Assembly: GCA_021794835.1 (NCBI GenBank)
Contig: JAJYQA010000041.1
Location: 32,408-96,407, forward strand
Direction: 5' to 3'
Length of the DNA stretch: 64,000 nt
From: Actinomycetes bacterium
GTDB taxonomy: Bacteria; Actinomycetota; Aquicultoria; Aquicultorales; Aquicultoraceae
Shown: piece after piece, positions 17,271 to 28,044 of the stretch
How positions within the stretch are numbered: position 1 is the stretch's first letter
Layout of the letters: every line of letters starts with the position of its first letter
Translations under genes and position numbers: made by a program
Notes under the pieces: generated by a model
The model's database searches: none
The model's input: the letters and a program-made list of their open reading frames with translations, nothing else
What the model was told of the DNA's origin: nothing

Positions 17271-18053
17271 CTAATCTTCGTCTAGTCCACCAAATCTTCT
17301 TCTTCTTTTTTGTAAATCTGCAACTGCCCTTAGGAAATCCTTTTTGTTAAAATCGGGCCATAACTTATCAGTTATCCATATCTCGACATAAGCAATCTGC
17401 CAGAGGAGGAAATTACTTACCCTTAACTCACCGCTGGTACGGATAAGCAATTCGGGATCCGGTATATCTGAAGTATACATGTAATGTGCGAAGATTTCCT
17501 CATTAAAATCTAGGTTTTCTTTTCCTTCTTTTACCGCCTTACAGATTGCTCTTGCCGCATCTGTAATTTCTGCTCTTCCGCTATAGTTTAAAGCGATATT
17601 TAAATTCAGGGTTTTATTATCTTTTGTCCGTTCCTGTGCTTTTAAGAAAGCTTCTCTTGTGGATTCGGGCAATCCATCAATTCTTCCGATAACCCGTATG
17701 CGGACCCCTTCGCTATTTAATTCATCGATCTCCTTGCTTAATTGCTCCTCAAATAGTTTCATCAGGCCTGATACCTCTTGTTTTGGCCTCTTCCAGTTTT
17801 CCGTCGAGAAGGTATATAGGGTGAGATACTCGACCCCAATCTCGGGTGCTATTTCAACAACTTGCCTTATCGCCTTAGCTCCCGCCCTATGTCCGGCTAG
17901 TCTTGGTTGCCCCTTACGTTTTGCCCATCTTCCATTGCCGTCCATAATAATAGCGACATGTCGTGGAACCTTCCTTTTCTTTATCTCATCTATAGAAAGG
18001 TCTTCGCTCGATTTTTCAACCTTCCTGCGAAGACCCAGTTTACCCCTAACCAA
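17271..18053 (-). CDS. uppS: undecaprenyl diphosphate synthase (cis-prenyltransferase)
   Basis: UppS elongates farnesyl diphosphate to the C55 lipid carrier for cell-wall and glycan synthesis. The 260-residue protein has the catalytic VAIIMDGNGRWAKRKGQPRL with Asp and Asn (about residues 32-51), HRAGAKAIR, TLYTFSTENWKRP, and the C-terminal substrate site PDPELLIRTSGELRVSNFLLWQ. The best start is TTG 18053 with AAGG upstream. The 30-residue lysine- and arginine-rich N-terminal extension is longer than usual. It lies between frr and cdsA in the conserved translation-membrane cluster. Confidence 0.96.
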   Translation of the reverse strand: MVRGKLGLRRKVEKSSEDLSIDEIKKRKVPRHVAIIMDGNGRWAKRKGQPRLAGHRAGAKAIRQVVEIAPEIGVEYLTLYTFSTENWKRPKQEVSGLMKLFEEQLSKEIDELNSEGVRIRVIGRIDGLPESTREAFLKAQERTKDNKTLNLNIALNYSGRAEITDAARAICKAVKEGKENLDFNEEIFAHYMYTSDIPDPELLIRTSGELRVSNFLLWQIAYVEIWITDKLWPDFNKKDFLRAVADLQKRRRRFGGLDED

Positions 18054-18095
18054 ATTTTCAACCTTCTTTACAGACCCTTTAAGGTACGTAATTTC

Positions 18096-18653
18096 CTAGA
18101 CTTCCATAATCTCTTTTTCTTTGTGCTGCAGAAGCACGTCTATTTCCTTGACGTATTTATCTGTCAGCTCGTCTACTTTTTTTTCGGCGCGTTTTCTTTC
18201 GTCCTCGGAGATCATTTTTTCATCTTCAAGGTCTTTCAGATCGTCTCTTGCCTCGTGTCTAACGTTTCGTATGGCCACCTTCCCGTCTTCCGCCATTTTC
18301 TTAACAACTTTTACAAAGTCTTTTCTCCTCTCCTCGCTGAGCGGTGGGAATGGGACTCTAATGAGATTACCGTCATTTGATGGATTGACGCCGAGGTCCG
18401 ATGTCCTGATCGCCTTTTCAATTGCTGATATCGCCGACTTGTCCCAAGGCTGTATAATTGCCAGCTGTGCTTCCGGCGTGCTCACACTTGCTATTTGTTT
18501 GAGCGGTGTTCTTGTCCCATAGTAGTCCACGGATATCCGGTCAAACAATGCGGCCGAGGCTCTTCCTGTTCTAACACCCGCAAACTCGCTTTTTATTGAC
18601 GCTACGGCCTTCTTCATTTTATCCTCAGACTGCGCAAATACGTCTTGAACCAT
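18096..18653 (-). CDS. frr: ribosome recycling factor
   Basis: RRF splits post-termination ribosomes together with EF-G. From ATG 18653, two bases after the pyrH stop codon, it is 185 residues, the same as E. coli RRF. The ribosome site GGGAGG lies in the last pyrH codons. It shows VRTGRASAALFDRISVDYYG, the loop SVSTPEAQLAIIQPWD, and IRVPFPPLSEERRKDFVK. The C-terminal helices are rich in charged residues. Placement after pyrH is nearly universal in bacteria. Confidence 0.97.
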   Translation of the reverse strand: MVQDVFAQSEDKMKKAVASIKSEFAGVRTGRASAALFDRISVDYYGTRTPLKQIASVSTPEAQLAIIQPWDKSAISAIEKAIRTSDLGVNPSNDGNLIRVPFPPLSEERRKDFVKVVKKMAEDGKVAIRNVRHEARDDLKDLEDEKMISEDERKRAEKKVDELTDKYVKEIDVLLQHKEKEIMEV

Positions 18654-18654
18654 C

Positions 18655-19984
<1,330 letters not shown>

Positions 19985-20062
19985 CTCTAACCTCCTAAGA
20001 TATCAGTAATTAAATATCAAAAGCAATAGAACGATCAACCTTGCTCCATTGCTCATTGCTCT

Positions 20063-20127
20063 GCGTGTAGGGCAGCTTAAGCTGCCCTACACGCGTTACC
20101 CGTTTTCATAACACGAAAACGGGTAAC
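20063..20127 (-). repeat. tandem hairpins between rpsB and tsf
   Basis: A perfect 32-bp palindrome at 20063-20094 has arms GCGTGTAGGGCAGCTT and AAGCTGCCCTACACGC. It is followed at once by a second inverted repeat at 20095-20127 with arms GTTACCCGTTTTC and GAAAACGGGTAAC around a 7-base loop. Neither is followed by a T-run on the minus strand, so they are not standard terminators. They could be RNA processing or stability elements, or a REP-like mobile palindrome. Confidence 0.85.
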
Positions 20128-20180
20128 TTTCTCCAGTAATCATTACATTACGCCTTTACATAGTTACATAGCGTCCTACA

Positions 20181-21020
20181 TCAAGACTCTTGTTTCTTGG
20201 CTTCTTCGTTAACAGCCTCTTCTTCGGCCTCAAGACTTGCCGCCGGGGTATCCTTCACGTGAACGCTTAAAGTCTCAGCCGGAGCCTCTACCTCCGGTGC
20301 CGCCTCGGCAGCTTCCGCCTCAGCTTCAGCTTGAGCCTGCCAGGTCTCTTTGCCTTCGAGAGCAGCATCAGCAATAACCCGGGTTATTAAGGTAACCGCA
20401 CGAATCGCATCGTCGTTGCCTGGAATCACATAGTCGATCTCATCCGGATCGCAATTTGTGTCGACGATGGCGACGATCGGTATCTCAAGACGCCTTGCCT
20501 CTTGAACCGCGATTCTCTCCTTCCTCGGGTCAATTATAAACACCGCACCGGGAAGCCTGCTCATGCTCCTTATTCCACCAAGGTTGCGATCAAGTTTCTC
20601 CCTCTCCGCATTGACCTTTAGAAGCTCCTTCTTCGACATGTGGGCCGGACTCTCTTCGCTTATCCTCTCCAAGTCCTCAAGCCTTTTAATGCGGCCATGA
20701 ATTGTCCTGAAGTTTGTAAGTGTGCCGCCGAGCCAGCGGTAGCTGACATACGGCATTCCGCTTTTGACCGACTCCTCATGGATGGCTTCCTGTGCCTGTT
20801 TTTTTGTTCCAACGAAAAGGATTTGCTCTCCAGTAGCGGCAACATCTCTTACAAATGAGTAAGCCTTTTCTAATAGTTCAAGGGTTTTCTGAAGGTCGAT
20901 GATGTAGATGCCGTTTCTTTCGGTAAAGATATACGGTTTCATTTTGGGATTCCACCTACGTGTCTGATGACCGAAGTGAACACCCGCTTCTAAAAGGTGC
21001 TTCATGGAAACAACCGCCAT
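20181..21020 (-). CDS. rpsB: 30S ribosomal protein S2
   Basis: From ATG 21020 (AAAGGGGGTG upstream) the protein has 279 residues. It shows [22 protein letters not shown], the typical N-terminus, [12 protein letters not shown], and [18 protein letters not shown] in the core. The tail of about 50 residues is made of Glu and Ala repeats, as in many actinobacterial S2 proteins and unlike E. coli. The gene leads rpsB-tsf-pyrH-frr. The upstream 105-base gap must hold its promoter; TTGCCC with TAAACT 18 bases away on the minus strand is only a weak candidate. Confidence 0.97.
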   Translation of the reverse strand: MAVVSMKHLLEAGVHFGHQTRRWNPKMKPYIFTERNGIYIIDLQKTLELLEKAYSFVRDVAATGEQILFVGTKKQAQEAIHEESVKSGMPYVSYRWLGGTLTNFRTIHGRIKRLEDLERISEESPAHMSKKELLKVNAEREKLDRNLGGIRSMSRLPGAVFIIDPRKERIAVQEARRLEIPIVAIVDTNCDPDEIDYVIPGNDDAIRAVTLITRVIADAALEGKETWQAQAEAEAEAAEAAPEVEAPAETLSVHVKDTPAASLEAEEEAVNEEAKKQES

Positions 21021-21167
21021 GGTTGCACCCCCTTTCTCTGGTTTTTCCTCCGCCGGCTTCAACTCCTATCCGACCCAGTGGGCACCAGAACAGAATTCAC
21101 CAGCGTGTGTAATCTGGCATAGTTTATCATAAAGGCTAGTATTAGGGCAAGCCTACTGCGGAGGATA

Positions 21168-21971
21168 TTAGTCGTGATGGACAAGCTGGGCGCTTCTCAT
21201 TTTTGCCTTCAGCCTTAAGATAGCCTTCGTATGCAGTTGTGATACCCTGGATTCGGTTACCCCTAGGATATCGCCGATTTCCCTTAGGGTAAGTCCATCG
21301 TAGTAGTAGAGGGAGATAACAGTTCTTTCCCTTTCAGGAAGTTTCTTTATCGCATCGGCCAGGATGTATTTTATCTCTTCAAATTCAAAAGTTTGCGCAG
21401 GGTCAGGGCTTGCTGTATCTTCAATGCTGTCTATCAGGCTTACTTTGTCATCTTTTTCACCCACGCTCCAAAGCTCCTCCAGCGCAAGAACCGACGTGTA
21501 ACTTAGCTGCGCCAAGAGTTCGTTATGCTCCTCGATGGTTATACCCATTGCTTTTGCGACCTCTTCATCGGTAGGTACACGCCTGAGCTCGTTTTCAAGC
21601 TCGTAATAAACGCGCTCAAGTTCCCGTGCCCGGTATCTGACTGAGCGGGGAACCCAGTCAAGTGCCCTTAACTCGTCAATGATCGCGCCTTTAATACGAG
21701 TTATCGCATAAGTCTCAAACTTTATCGCACGGCTCATATCATATTTCTCGATTGCGTCGATTAAGCCAAAGATACCGTAGCTTACAAGGTCTCCTTGATC
21801 TACGCTTTGCGGAAGGCTTGCAGAAATTCGCCCGGCGATATACTTAACCAGCGGTGAGTAATGCAGGATCAATCTATCCCGTGTATCTTGGCAGTTATTG
21901 TTTTTGTATTCTCGCCAGAGCTCATTTATGTTGGTTTCTTTTTGTACGTTAGTTTCTTTTTGCATACCCAT
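21168..21971 (-). CDS. whiG: FliA/WhiG-family RNA polymerase sigma factor
   Basis: This 267-residue group 3 sigma factor starts at ATG 21971 behind GAGGG; the frame extends into xer but without a ribosome site. Region 2 has GDLVSYGIFGLIDAIEKYD and KFETYAITRIKGAIIDELRALDW with VPRSVR, typical of FliA and WhiG. Region 3 is DEEVAKAMGI. Region 4 is LPERERTVISLYYYDGLTLREIGDILGV followed by TESRVSQLH. In flagellated bacteria it would drive motility genes. Next to rpsB in actinobacteria it is the sporulation sigma WhiG. No flagellar, chemotaxis or anti-sigma gene is in the window, so its regulon is unknown here. Confidence 0.93.
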   Translation of the reverse strand: MGMQKETNVQKETNINELWREYKNNNCQDTRDRLILHYSPLVKYIAGRISASLPQSVDQGDLVSYGIFGLIDAIEKYDMSRAIKFETYAITRIKGAIIDELRALDWVPRSVRYRARELERVYYELENELRRVPTDEEVAKAMGITIEEHNELLAQLSYTSVLALEELWSVGEKDDKVSLIDSIEDTASPDPAQTFEFEEIKYILADAIKKLPERERTVISLYYYDGLTLREIGDILGVTESRVSQLHTKAILRLKAKMRSAQLVHHD

Positions 21972-22005
21972 TCTTGCCCTCGCGGACCGGCCAGTTCGGC
22001 GATTC

Positions 22006-22899
22006 CTACGCTCTAGGATGCGATCGCATGTAGACATCCTTAAGCCTCGTCTTACTTAAATGAGTATAAACTTGAGTTGACGATAAATCAACGTGTCCTA
22101 AGAGTTCTTGTATATATCTTAGGTCCGCTCCCGCCTCAAGTAGGTGAGTCGCAAAGGAATGACGTATCGTATGTGGAGTAATCCCCCTGCTTAAACCCAC
22201 CGCCCTAACGTATTTTGCCATTATGCTTCTGGCTCCGTGGGCCGTAAGTCTCTCCCCTTTAAAATTCAAAAATAAGGCGGTTGTTGCCCCTTCTTTTCTC
22301 TTTTTAGCAAAAACTCTTCTGCCGTCTTTAAGGTAGGTGCGCACTGCGTCGGCGGCCACCTTGTGGATCGGTACAATTCTTTCCTTCCGACCTTTACCGA
22401 AAACTCTTACTTCTAGATTTTGGTAGTCGATGTTATCGAGGTTAAGATCTACGAGCTCACTTACGCGAATACCTGCCGCGTAGAGAATCTCAAGAATCGC
22501 TTTGTCTCGAAGACCTTGCGGGGTTGTTAGGTCGGGCGACGCCAGCAACTCGGCAACGGCATTTTCTTTTAGAAACTTTGGAAGCTTCTTCTCTATTTTA
22601 GGTGCCGAAATGATATCTGCGGGGCTTTTTTTATTGCCGGATTCTCTCTGGTTGAATTTATAGAAAGCTCTTATGGCCGACAGTTTTCTGGCAATGCTCT
22701 TGCGGCTATAGTTTTTTGACTGCAGATGGCCAAGATAGTTTCTTATGATTTTATAATCAACGTCGCCAAGCTCTTTTTTACATTCTTTAATGTAGGTAAA
22801 AAACTGCTCAACGTCATGCTTATAGGCTGCAATTGAGTTCTTTGACAAATTGCGCTCGGCATATAGATATTTTAAGAACCTGTCTTCTGCCTCATTCAT
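22006..22899 (-). CDS. xerC: tyrosine recombinase XerC/XerD
   Basis: Xer recombinases resolve chromosome dimers at dif with FtsK. The 297-residue protein has the SAM-like N-terminal core-binding domain (FLKYLYAERNLSKNSIAAYKHD) and the catalytic domain. The catalytic Arg is in AAGIRVSELV, Lys in FGKGRKERIV, His-x-x-Arg in THTIRHSFATHLLE, the third His in LLGHVDLSST and the nucleophilic Tyr in QVYTH. The length and lack of neighbours such as an excisionase or att sites point to a housekeeping Xer, not a prophage integrase. Whether it is XerC or XerD cannot be told from one copy. It lies 34 bases ahead of the sigma factor gene. Confidence 0.93.
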   Translation of the reverse strand: MNEAEDRFLKYLYAERNLSKNSIAAYKHDVEQFFTYIKECKKELGDVDYKIIRNYLGHLQSKNYSRKSIARKLSAIRAFYKFNQRESGNKKSPADIISAPKIEKKLPKFLKENAVAELLASPDLTTPQGLRDKAILEILYAAGIRVSELVDLNLDNIDYQNLEVRVFGKGRKERIVPIHKVAADAVRTYLKDGRRVFAKKRKEGATTALFLNFKGERLTAHGARSIMAKYVRAVGLSRGITPHTIRHSFATHLLEAGADLRYIQELLGHVDLSSTQVYTHLSKTRLKDVYMRSHPRA

Positions 22900-22971
22900 T
22901 GCTTCATTTATCCAGTATTTATGCTATCTATATTATTACTACTTATTATTCGACCGGCCCTGTCTTTTTCT

Positions 22972-23259
22972 TTAATCCTTAGTCTCGGGGATTACCTGCG
23001 CGATTGCGTCTTTTGCAATCTTAAGCGTTACATCCTTATCCACCTGCAGCATTATGACGTCTTCCCGGATACTTTTTACTGTTCCAATAATGCCTCCGAT
23101 TGTTACTACCTCGGAGTTAACCTTGAGGCTCTCGATCAGTTTTCGCCGTGTCTGTGCCCTTTTTCTTTGCGGTAAAACCAGCAGGAAATAATATGCAGCC
23201 ACAATTATTACGACGTAGAGGATGAGCAAGGCTTGCCCGCTTATTTGACTCTTTACCAT
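22972..23259 (-). CDS. yajC: preprotein translocase subunit YajC
   Basis: YajC is a small membrane partner of SecDF. The 95-residue protein has one transmembrane helix (ALLILYVVIIVAAYYFLLVLP) followed by PQRKRAQTRRKLIESLKVN and the conserved GSEVVTIGGIIGTV-like stretch, here SEVVTIGGIIGTVKSI. The ATG at 23259 has GGGAGC upstream. It follows tgt, the common order tgt-yajC-secD. secD is not next here; a Xer gene follows instead. Confidence 0.95.
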   Translation of the reverse strand: MVKSQISGQALLILYVVIIVAAYYFLLVLPQRKRAQTRRKLIESLKVNSEVVTIGGIIGTVKSIREDVIMLQVDKDVTLKIAKDAIAQVIPETKD

Positions 23260-23335
23260 TGTACCAGCTCCCGCCTATTTAAATTTAACGCTACTATTAT
23301 ACTTTATTCTTCAACCGCTTCTTGTTAACCTGCTT

Positions 23336-24454
<1,119 letters not shown>

Positions 24455-24509
24455 CTATTCACCATTCCAACGTCTTACGGAGCTTTAGTCCTGCACTACA
24501 ATTCGTAAT

Positions 24510-25532
24510 TTAGATTATAAACATTGCATCGCCAAAGCTGTAGAACCTATAGCGATTGCTTATTGCCTCATGATAGGCCTTTAACATTAAATCTCTTCCA
24601 CCAAATGCGGCTACCAGCATAAGAAGCGTTGACCTCGGTAGGTGAAAGTTCGTAATCAAGGCGTCTACCATCTTAAACTTATACCCAGGATAAATAAAAA
24701 GTCTCGTGTTGGCGGTTCCTGAAACCAGCCTGCCGGTCTCTCCCGCAGTCTCGAGCACTCGGACCGACGTCGTCCCCACTGCAACAATCCGGCCTCCGCG
24801 CTTTTTTGTCTCGTCTATAGCCGCCGCCGTCGCCTTGGTTACGCTGTAGAGCTCGCTGTGCATCTTATGATCCTCAACAACCTCTTCCCGAACCGGCCTA
24901 AAGGTATCGATACCTACTCTTAATGTTACAGCAACAACTATAACGCCGCGCTTTTCAAGCCGCTCCATTAACTCCGGCGTGAAGTGCAACCCGGCTGTAG
25001 GTGCGGCAACCGAGCCGCGCTTTTCGGCATAAATCGTCTGGTACCTATCTAACTCATCCAGTGGTTTGGTTATATACGGTGGTAGCGGCACTTCACCAAG
25101 CTCATCTATTAGGCGGTTAAAGTCCCCATCATAGTGAAACGATACCAGCCTCTCGCCACCAGTAAGCCGCTTTTCTATCCTTGCAAGAAGACGACCGCTG
25201 CCAAATATCACCTCGGTCCCTTGCGGGAGGCGACGGCCTGGCCTTACCAGCACTTCCCAGAGATCCTTTTCAACCTCGGCAAGTAAAAATATTTCAACCT
25301 GACCGCCGGTTTTTGCCTTCTGCCCTTTTAACCTTGCCGGAATAACTTTTGTGTTATTAACGACCAGGCAATCTCCCGGCTCTAAATACTGCTCAATGTC
25401 TCTAAATATTTTATGCTCTATATCGCCGGTGTCTCTGTGGATAATCATGAGCCGCGAGGCGTCCCGCGGCTCAATCGGGTCTTGTGCTATTAGCTCCTTC
25501 GGCAGCTCGTAGTTAAATTCTTCTGTCCTCAC
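24510..25532 (-). CDS. queA: S-adenosylmethionine:tRNA ribosyltransferase-isomerase
   Basis: QueA transfers the ribosyl part of SAM to preQ1 on the tRNA to form epoxyqueuosine. The 340-residue protein starts GTG 25532 and reads EFNYELPKELIAQDPIEPRD, a family hallmark. It also shows DCLVVNNTKVIPARL, the APTAGLHFTPELM motif and LITNFHLPRSTLLMLVAAF. The length matches the family. It lies between tgt and the DUF2905 gene; the gap to tgt contains the word AATTACGAATTG in the sense strand right after the queA stop codon. Confidence 0.97.
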   Translation of the reverse strand: MRTEEFNYELPKELIAQDPIEPRDASRLMIIHRDTGDIEHKIFRDIEQYLEPGDCLVVNNTKVIPARLKGQKAKTGGQVEIFLLAEVEKDLWEVLVRPGRRLPQGTEVIFGSGRLLARIEKRLTGGERLVSFHYDGDFNRLIDELGEVPLPPYITKPLDELDRYQTIYAEKRGSVAAPTAGLHFTPELMERLEKRGVIVVAVTLRVGIDTFRPVREEVVEDHKMHSELYSVTKATAAAIDETKKRGGRIVAVGTTSVRVLETAGETGRLVSGTANTRLFIYPGYKFKMVDALITNFHLPRSTLLMLVAAFGGRDLMLKAYHEAISNRYRFYSFGDAMFII

Positions 25533-25538
25533 TACTTT

Positions 25539-25775
25539 TTACCGCCTTAACAACCATAGAACCACATTTAGGACAATCGTTAGGATTATGCTTATAAGTA
25601 TAGACGTCACAATCGGGAAAAACACGCTCCACCCATCACGTTTATAAAAGATATCGCCCGGCAATTTCGTTATTCCAAAACCCTTACCGATAAGAAATAC
25701 AAATATACCAACTACAGCAATAACCCCTGCAAATATTATCAAGAATCTACCCAGTTGCTCGAGACTCACCTTCAT
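25539..25775 (-). CDS. DUF2905-family membrane protein
   Basis: This 78-residue protein has two hydrophobic helices (about residues 9-29 and 52-74) joined by a loop with KLPGDIFYKRDGWSVFFPIVTS, the recognisable core of DUF2905. Its function is unknown. The gene overlaps queH by 29 bases and stops six bases before queA, so it is embedded in the queuosine operon. The first ATG (25775) is only two bases after AAGGAG; a GTG two codons later (25769) has better spacing. DUF2905 genes are often near queuosine or ruvABC genes, but no role in the pathway is known. Confidence 0.85.
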   Translation of the reverse strand: MKVSLEQLGRFLIIFAGVIAVVGIFVFLIGKGFGITKLPGDIFYKRDGWSVFFPIVTSILISIILTIVLNVVLWLLRR

Positions 25776-26331
25776 CGCTCCTTACCTGATTAACTACGCG
25801 GTCAAGCTTTTTTGCATACCGCTCCAACTCACTGTAGACACAGCCACAGTAAGGCTGGCGGTACATGCCCAGCTCCTTTGCCCTGGCCTGACCCTCCCTA
25901 AATCCGGGCCGGAAATCCCAGTACTTAAACTCTATGCCATAAATATTCCCGATCGACTCGCCCAGCTCTTTTATAAGTTCGTGTTTTTGGTACGGGCTTA
26001 CAAGCAAGGTAGTTGTATAGATATCGTAGCCTTTTTCGGCAGCAAATTTCGCCGCCTCGTTTAGCCTTATACTATAGCATACGCGGCACCTATCGCTCTC
26101 CTTGCCAGTGACTTCTTTAAAGTAAATTGTAGGGTCATACTCGCCAACCCTTAGCTCCACCCTGTTTAATGAACAAAACCAAGACAGGGCCTCAAGCCGC
26201 CTCATATATTCCATGGACGGATGGATATTGGGGTTAAAAAAGAAGCTCGTTATATTATAACTTTCCTGCAAAACGCCATACGGGTGCACAAAGCAAGGTC
26301 CGCAGCACGTATGAACAAGCAAATTTTTCAT
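25747..26331 (-). CDS. queH: epoxyqueuosine reductase QueH
   Basis: QueH (DUF208) reduces epoxyqueuosine to queuosine and replaces the B12-dependent QueG. The 194-residue protein has HTCCGPCF at the N-terminus, SDRCRVCYSIRL near residue 80 and PYCGCVYSE near the C-terminus; these cysteines hold the [4Fe-4S] cluster and second metal site. LVSPYQKHELI is also conserved. With tgt and queA it completes late queuosine synthesis. No preQ1-making genes (queCDEF) are in the window. Confidence 0.95.
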   Translation of the reverse strand: MKNLLVHTCCGPCFVHPYGVLQESYNITSFFFNPNIHPSMEYMRRLEALSWFCSLNRVELRVGEYDPTIYFKEVTGKESDRCRVCYSIRLNEAAKFAAEKGYDIYTTTLLVSPYQKHELIKELGESIGNIYGIEFKYWDFRPGFREGQARAKELGMYRQPYCGCVYSELERYAKKLDRVVNQVRSDEGESRATG

Positions 26332-26346
26332 TTCATCACCTTTTTG

Positions 26347-26423
26347 TAGCTTTCAGCCTTCAGCTATCAGCTGTCAGCTTTTATTTAATCCTGCTGATAG
26401 CTGATTGCCGATAGCTGATTGCT
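26347..26423. repeat. word-repeat tract of GCTGATAGCTGATTGC type
   Basis: About 75 bases cycle through TTCAGCCTTCAGCTATCAG and CTGCTGATAGCTGATTGC. The halves are partly complementary and could fold. The tract lies 5' of queH in the 210-base divergent gap. A related fragment (GCTGAGTGCTAAGTGCTGATC) lies upstream of trpS at 63802-63822. Confidence 0.75.
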
Positions 26424-26541
26424 TAATTTTATTTTATTTCCCCGAATATTTTATAGCAACGTCTGGAATATATAAGAGCAACCTGGTTAGGCACAACGAT
26501 TTTTCTCACGGTAAACTGTATAGGCTCTTGGGAGAGTTTGG

Positions 26542-27231
26542 ATGCTTCAAAACAACAAAAAAGGCGTTTATTGGATAGGGACATATATGCCGATCTCCGG
26601 GCTATCGATAAACGCCTATCTTATAATCGACGATATGCCGACGCTTATAAATGCCGGTGCTCCCATTACGGTAGATAAGCTTATTAAAAAGCTAGAAACA
26701 ATCATCGAGCCTAAGGAGCTGCAATATATCGTCTTAAACCAGGCCGATATTTCCTACGCTGGAGGTCTAAAAACCCTCACCACCCTTGCGCCCCAGTCTA
26801 GAATTGTTACAAGCAAGTATGAATCATACCGGTTGGGCCTCTACGAGCTTTTGATCCAGCCGCTTATAATACAGGACGAGGACACCTTAAATATTGGGAA
26901 CAATACGCTTTATTTCTACTCCGCGCCCTTTGTCGGCTCACCCGATGCGGTTTATGTCTATACCGACCTTGACGGCATTCTTTTCTCGGGAGAGGCCTTT
27001 TCGACAACAGTCTTAGGTTGGGAAACAGTTAATGCGCACGACCTAACTGAGCTTGTTGAGGCTTACTATGACATATATATAGGGGACTCTGAGATCGCCC
27101 GCAACTCTATTGTAAGGTTGAAGGAGCTAGATATCCGGCTTATCGCACCTGGCCATGGGCCGGTGCTGAAAAATTATGTCCACAAATACATTGATGCGCT
27201 AGGCAAAGGTTTCGCCTTTACGCTTGAATAG
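26542..27231 (+). CDS. metallo-beta-lactamase-fold protein lacking the metal ligands
   Basis: The 229-residue protein has the fold of the beta-lactamase domain of FprA/ODP-type flavodiiron proteins: GLSINAYLIIDDMPTLINAGAP, a middle motif, APFVGSPDAVYVYTDLDGILFSGEAF, and the closing GHGPVL. The metal motif that should read H-x-[EH]-x-D-H is VLNQADISYAGG (residues 64-75), so the ligands are replaced. Only the His of the last motif remains. It may be a binding or sensing protein rather than an enzyme. No flavodoxin domain follows. The ATG at 26542 has GGGAGAG upstream. It converges with otsB. Its role is unknown. Confidence 0.8.
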   Translation: MLQNNKKGVYWIGTYMPISGLSINAYLIIDDMPTLINAGAPITVDKLIKKLETIIEPKELQYIVLNQADISYAGGLKTLTTLAPQSRIVTSKYESYRLGLYELLIQPLIIQDEDTLNIGNNTLYFYSAPFVGSPDAVYVYTDLDGILFSGEAFSTTVLGWETVNAHDLTELVEAYYDIYIGDSEIARNSIVRLKELDIRLIAPGHGPVLKNYVHKYIDALGKGFAFTLE

Positions 27232-27258
27232 TAACATAACAATATTGTTTACCAAAAA

Positions 27259-28044
27259 TCACTTGGCAAGCCAATTGAGCAAATCCTGTACCTCGCCAAC
27301 GTTTTGCACGACGTAATCGGCTTCACCTATTATACTTGGTTCAGCCTCGTCTGAGGCCACGGCAATTGAGACGGTCTCTACCCTACCTTCGTTCCTTAGG
27401 GCTTTAAAGGCCCTAAACGCATCCACATCGGTCATGTCGTCACCTAGATAAAGGGCCCTCTCGAGCCCTTTACGAAGCGCAACAACCGTCACCGCCTTGC
27501 CCTTATTTACATTAAGATCGGGCTTCAACTCAATCACATATCTGCCTTCAAGGCTTTTTAGGGGATATTTCTCAAGAAAAGGCTTTATACTCTGCTTGAT
27601 GGATATCTTCGCTAATTTTTTATCCTGGGCCTGCCGATAGTGGATAGCGACGCCGAGTTTTTTCTTTTCAACAACCAGGTCGAAGCCATCAAGAATGGCC
27701 GTAAGCTCTACCGCAAGATTTGATGCAAGGCCGTAGAAGTCGAAGGCCTCCGGAACGTAGAACTGCTTGCCGTCATCCAGCCACTCGAGACCGTGATTGC
27801 CTATATAGATTATATCATCCAGTCCGACGACTTTTTTAGCTTCGTTGGAATCCCTTCCGCTTACAATACTAACCACTGCATATTTACCAGCTAATCTTTT
27901 TATTATACTGCGCATCTCGTCAGTAATTATGGCATCGTCCGGCGTGGGGGCAATTTCGCTTAGGGTGCCGTCCAGGTCGCTGAATATTCCCGTCTTACGC
28001 GGATTTGCTATTTGCGGTTCCAGCAAATCGTATATATCGATCAT
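27259..28044 (-). CDS. otsB: trehalose-6-phosphate phosphatase-like HAD enzyme
   Basis: This 261-residue HAD-IIB phosphatase has motif I FSDLDGTLSEIAP (residues 22-34), SIVSGRDSNEAKKVVGL, GNHGLEW, the family lysine and KGKAV segment, and motif IV LYLGDDMTDVDAF. These match OtsB, which dephosphorylates trehalose 6-phosphate. The start ATG 28044 has AGGAGATA upstream and lies inside the 3' end of the glycosyltransferase gene (50-base overlap). No otsA homologue is visible, so the true substrate may be another phosphorylated disaccharide or glycoside made by the GT4 enzyme. Confidence 0.9.
   Translation of the reverse strand: MIDIYDLLEPQIANPRKTGIFSDLDGTLSEIAPTPDDAIITDEMRSIIKRLAGKYAVVSIVSGRDSNEAKKVVGLDDIIYIGNHGLEWLDDGKQFYVPEAFDFYGLASNLAVELTAILDGFDLVVEKKKLGVAIHYRQAQDKKLAKISIKQSIKPFLEKYPLKSLEGRYVIELKPDLNVNKGKAVTVVALRKGLERALYLGDDMTDVDAFRAFKALRNEGRVETVSIAVASDEAEPSIIGEADYVVQNVGEVQDLLNWLAK

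Noticed and set aside
22006..22899. Integrase of a mobile island
   Set aside because: The protein is a standard-length Xer with housekeeping neighbours (sigma factor, rpsB, yajC). There is no tRNA, att-like repeat, excisionase or cargo.
26347..26423. CRISPR array
   Set aside because: The repeated unit is short, imperfect and lacks unique spacers of constant length; no cas gene is present.
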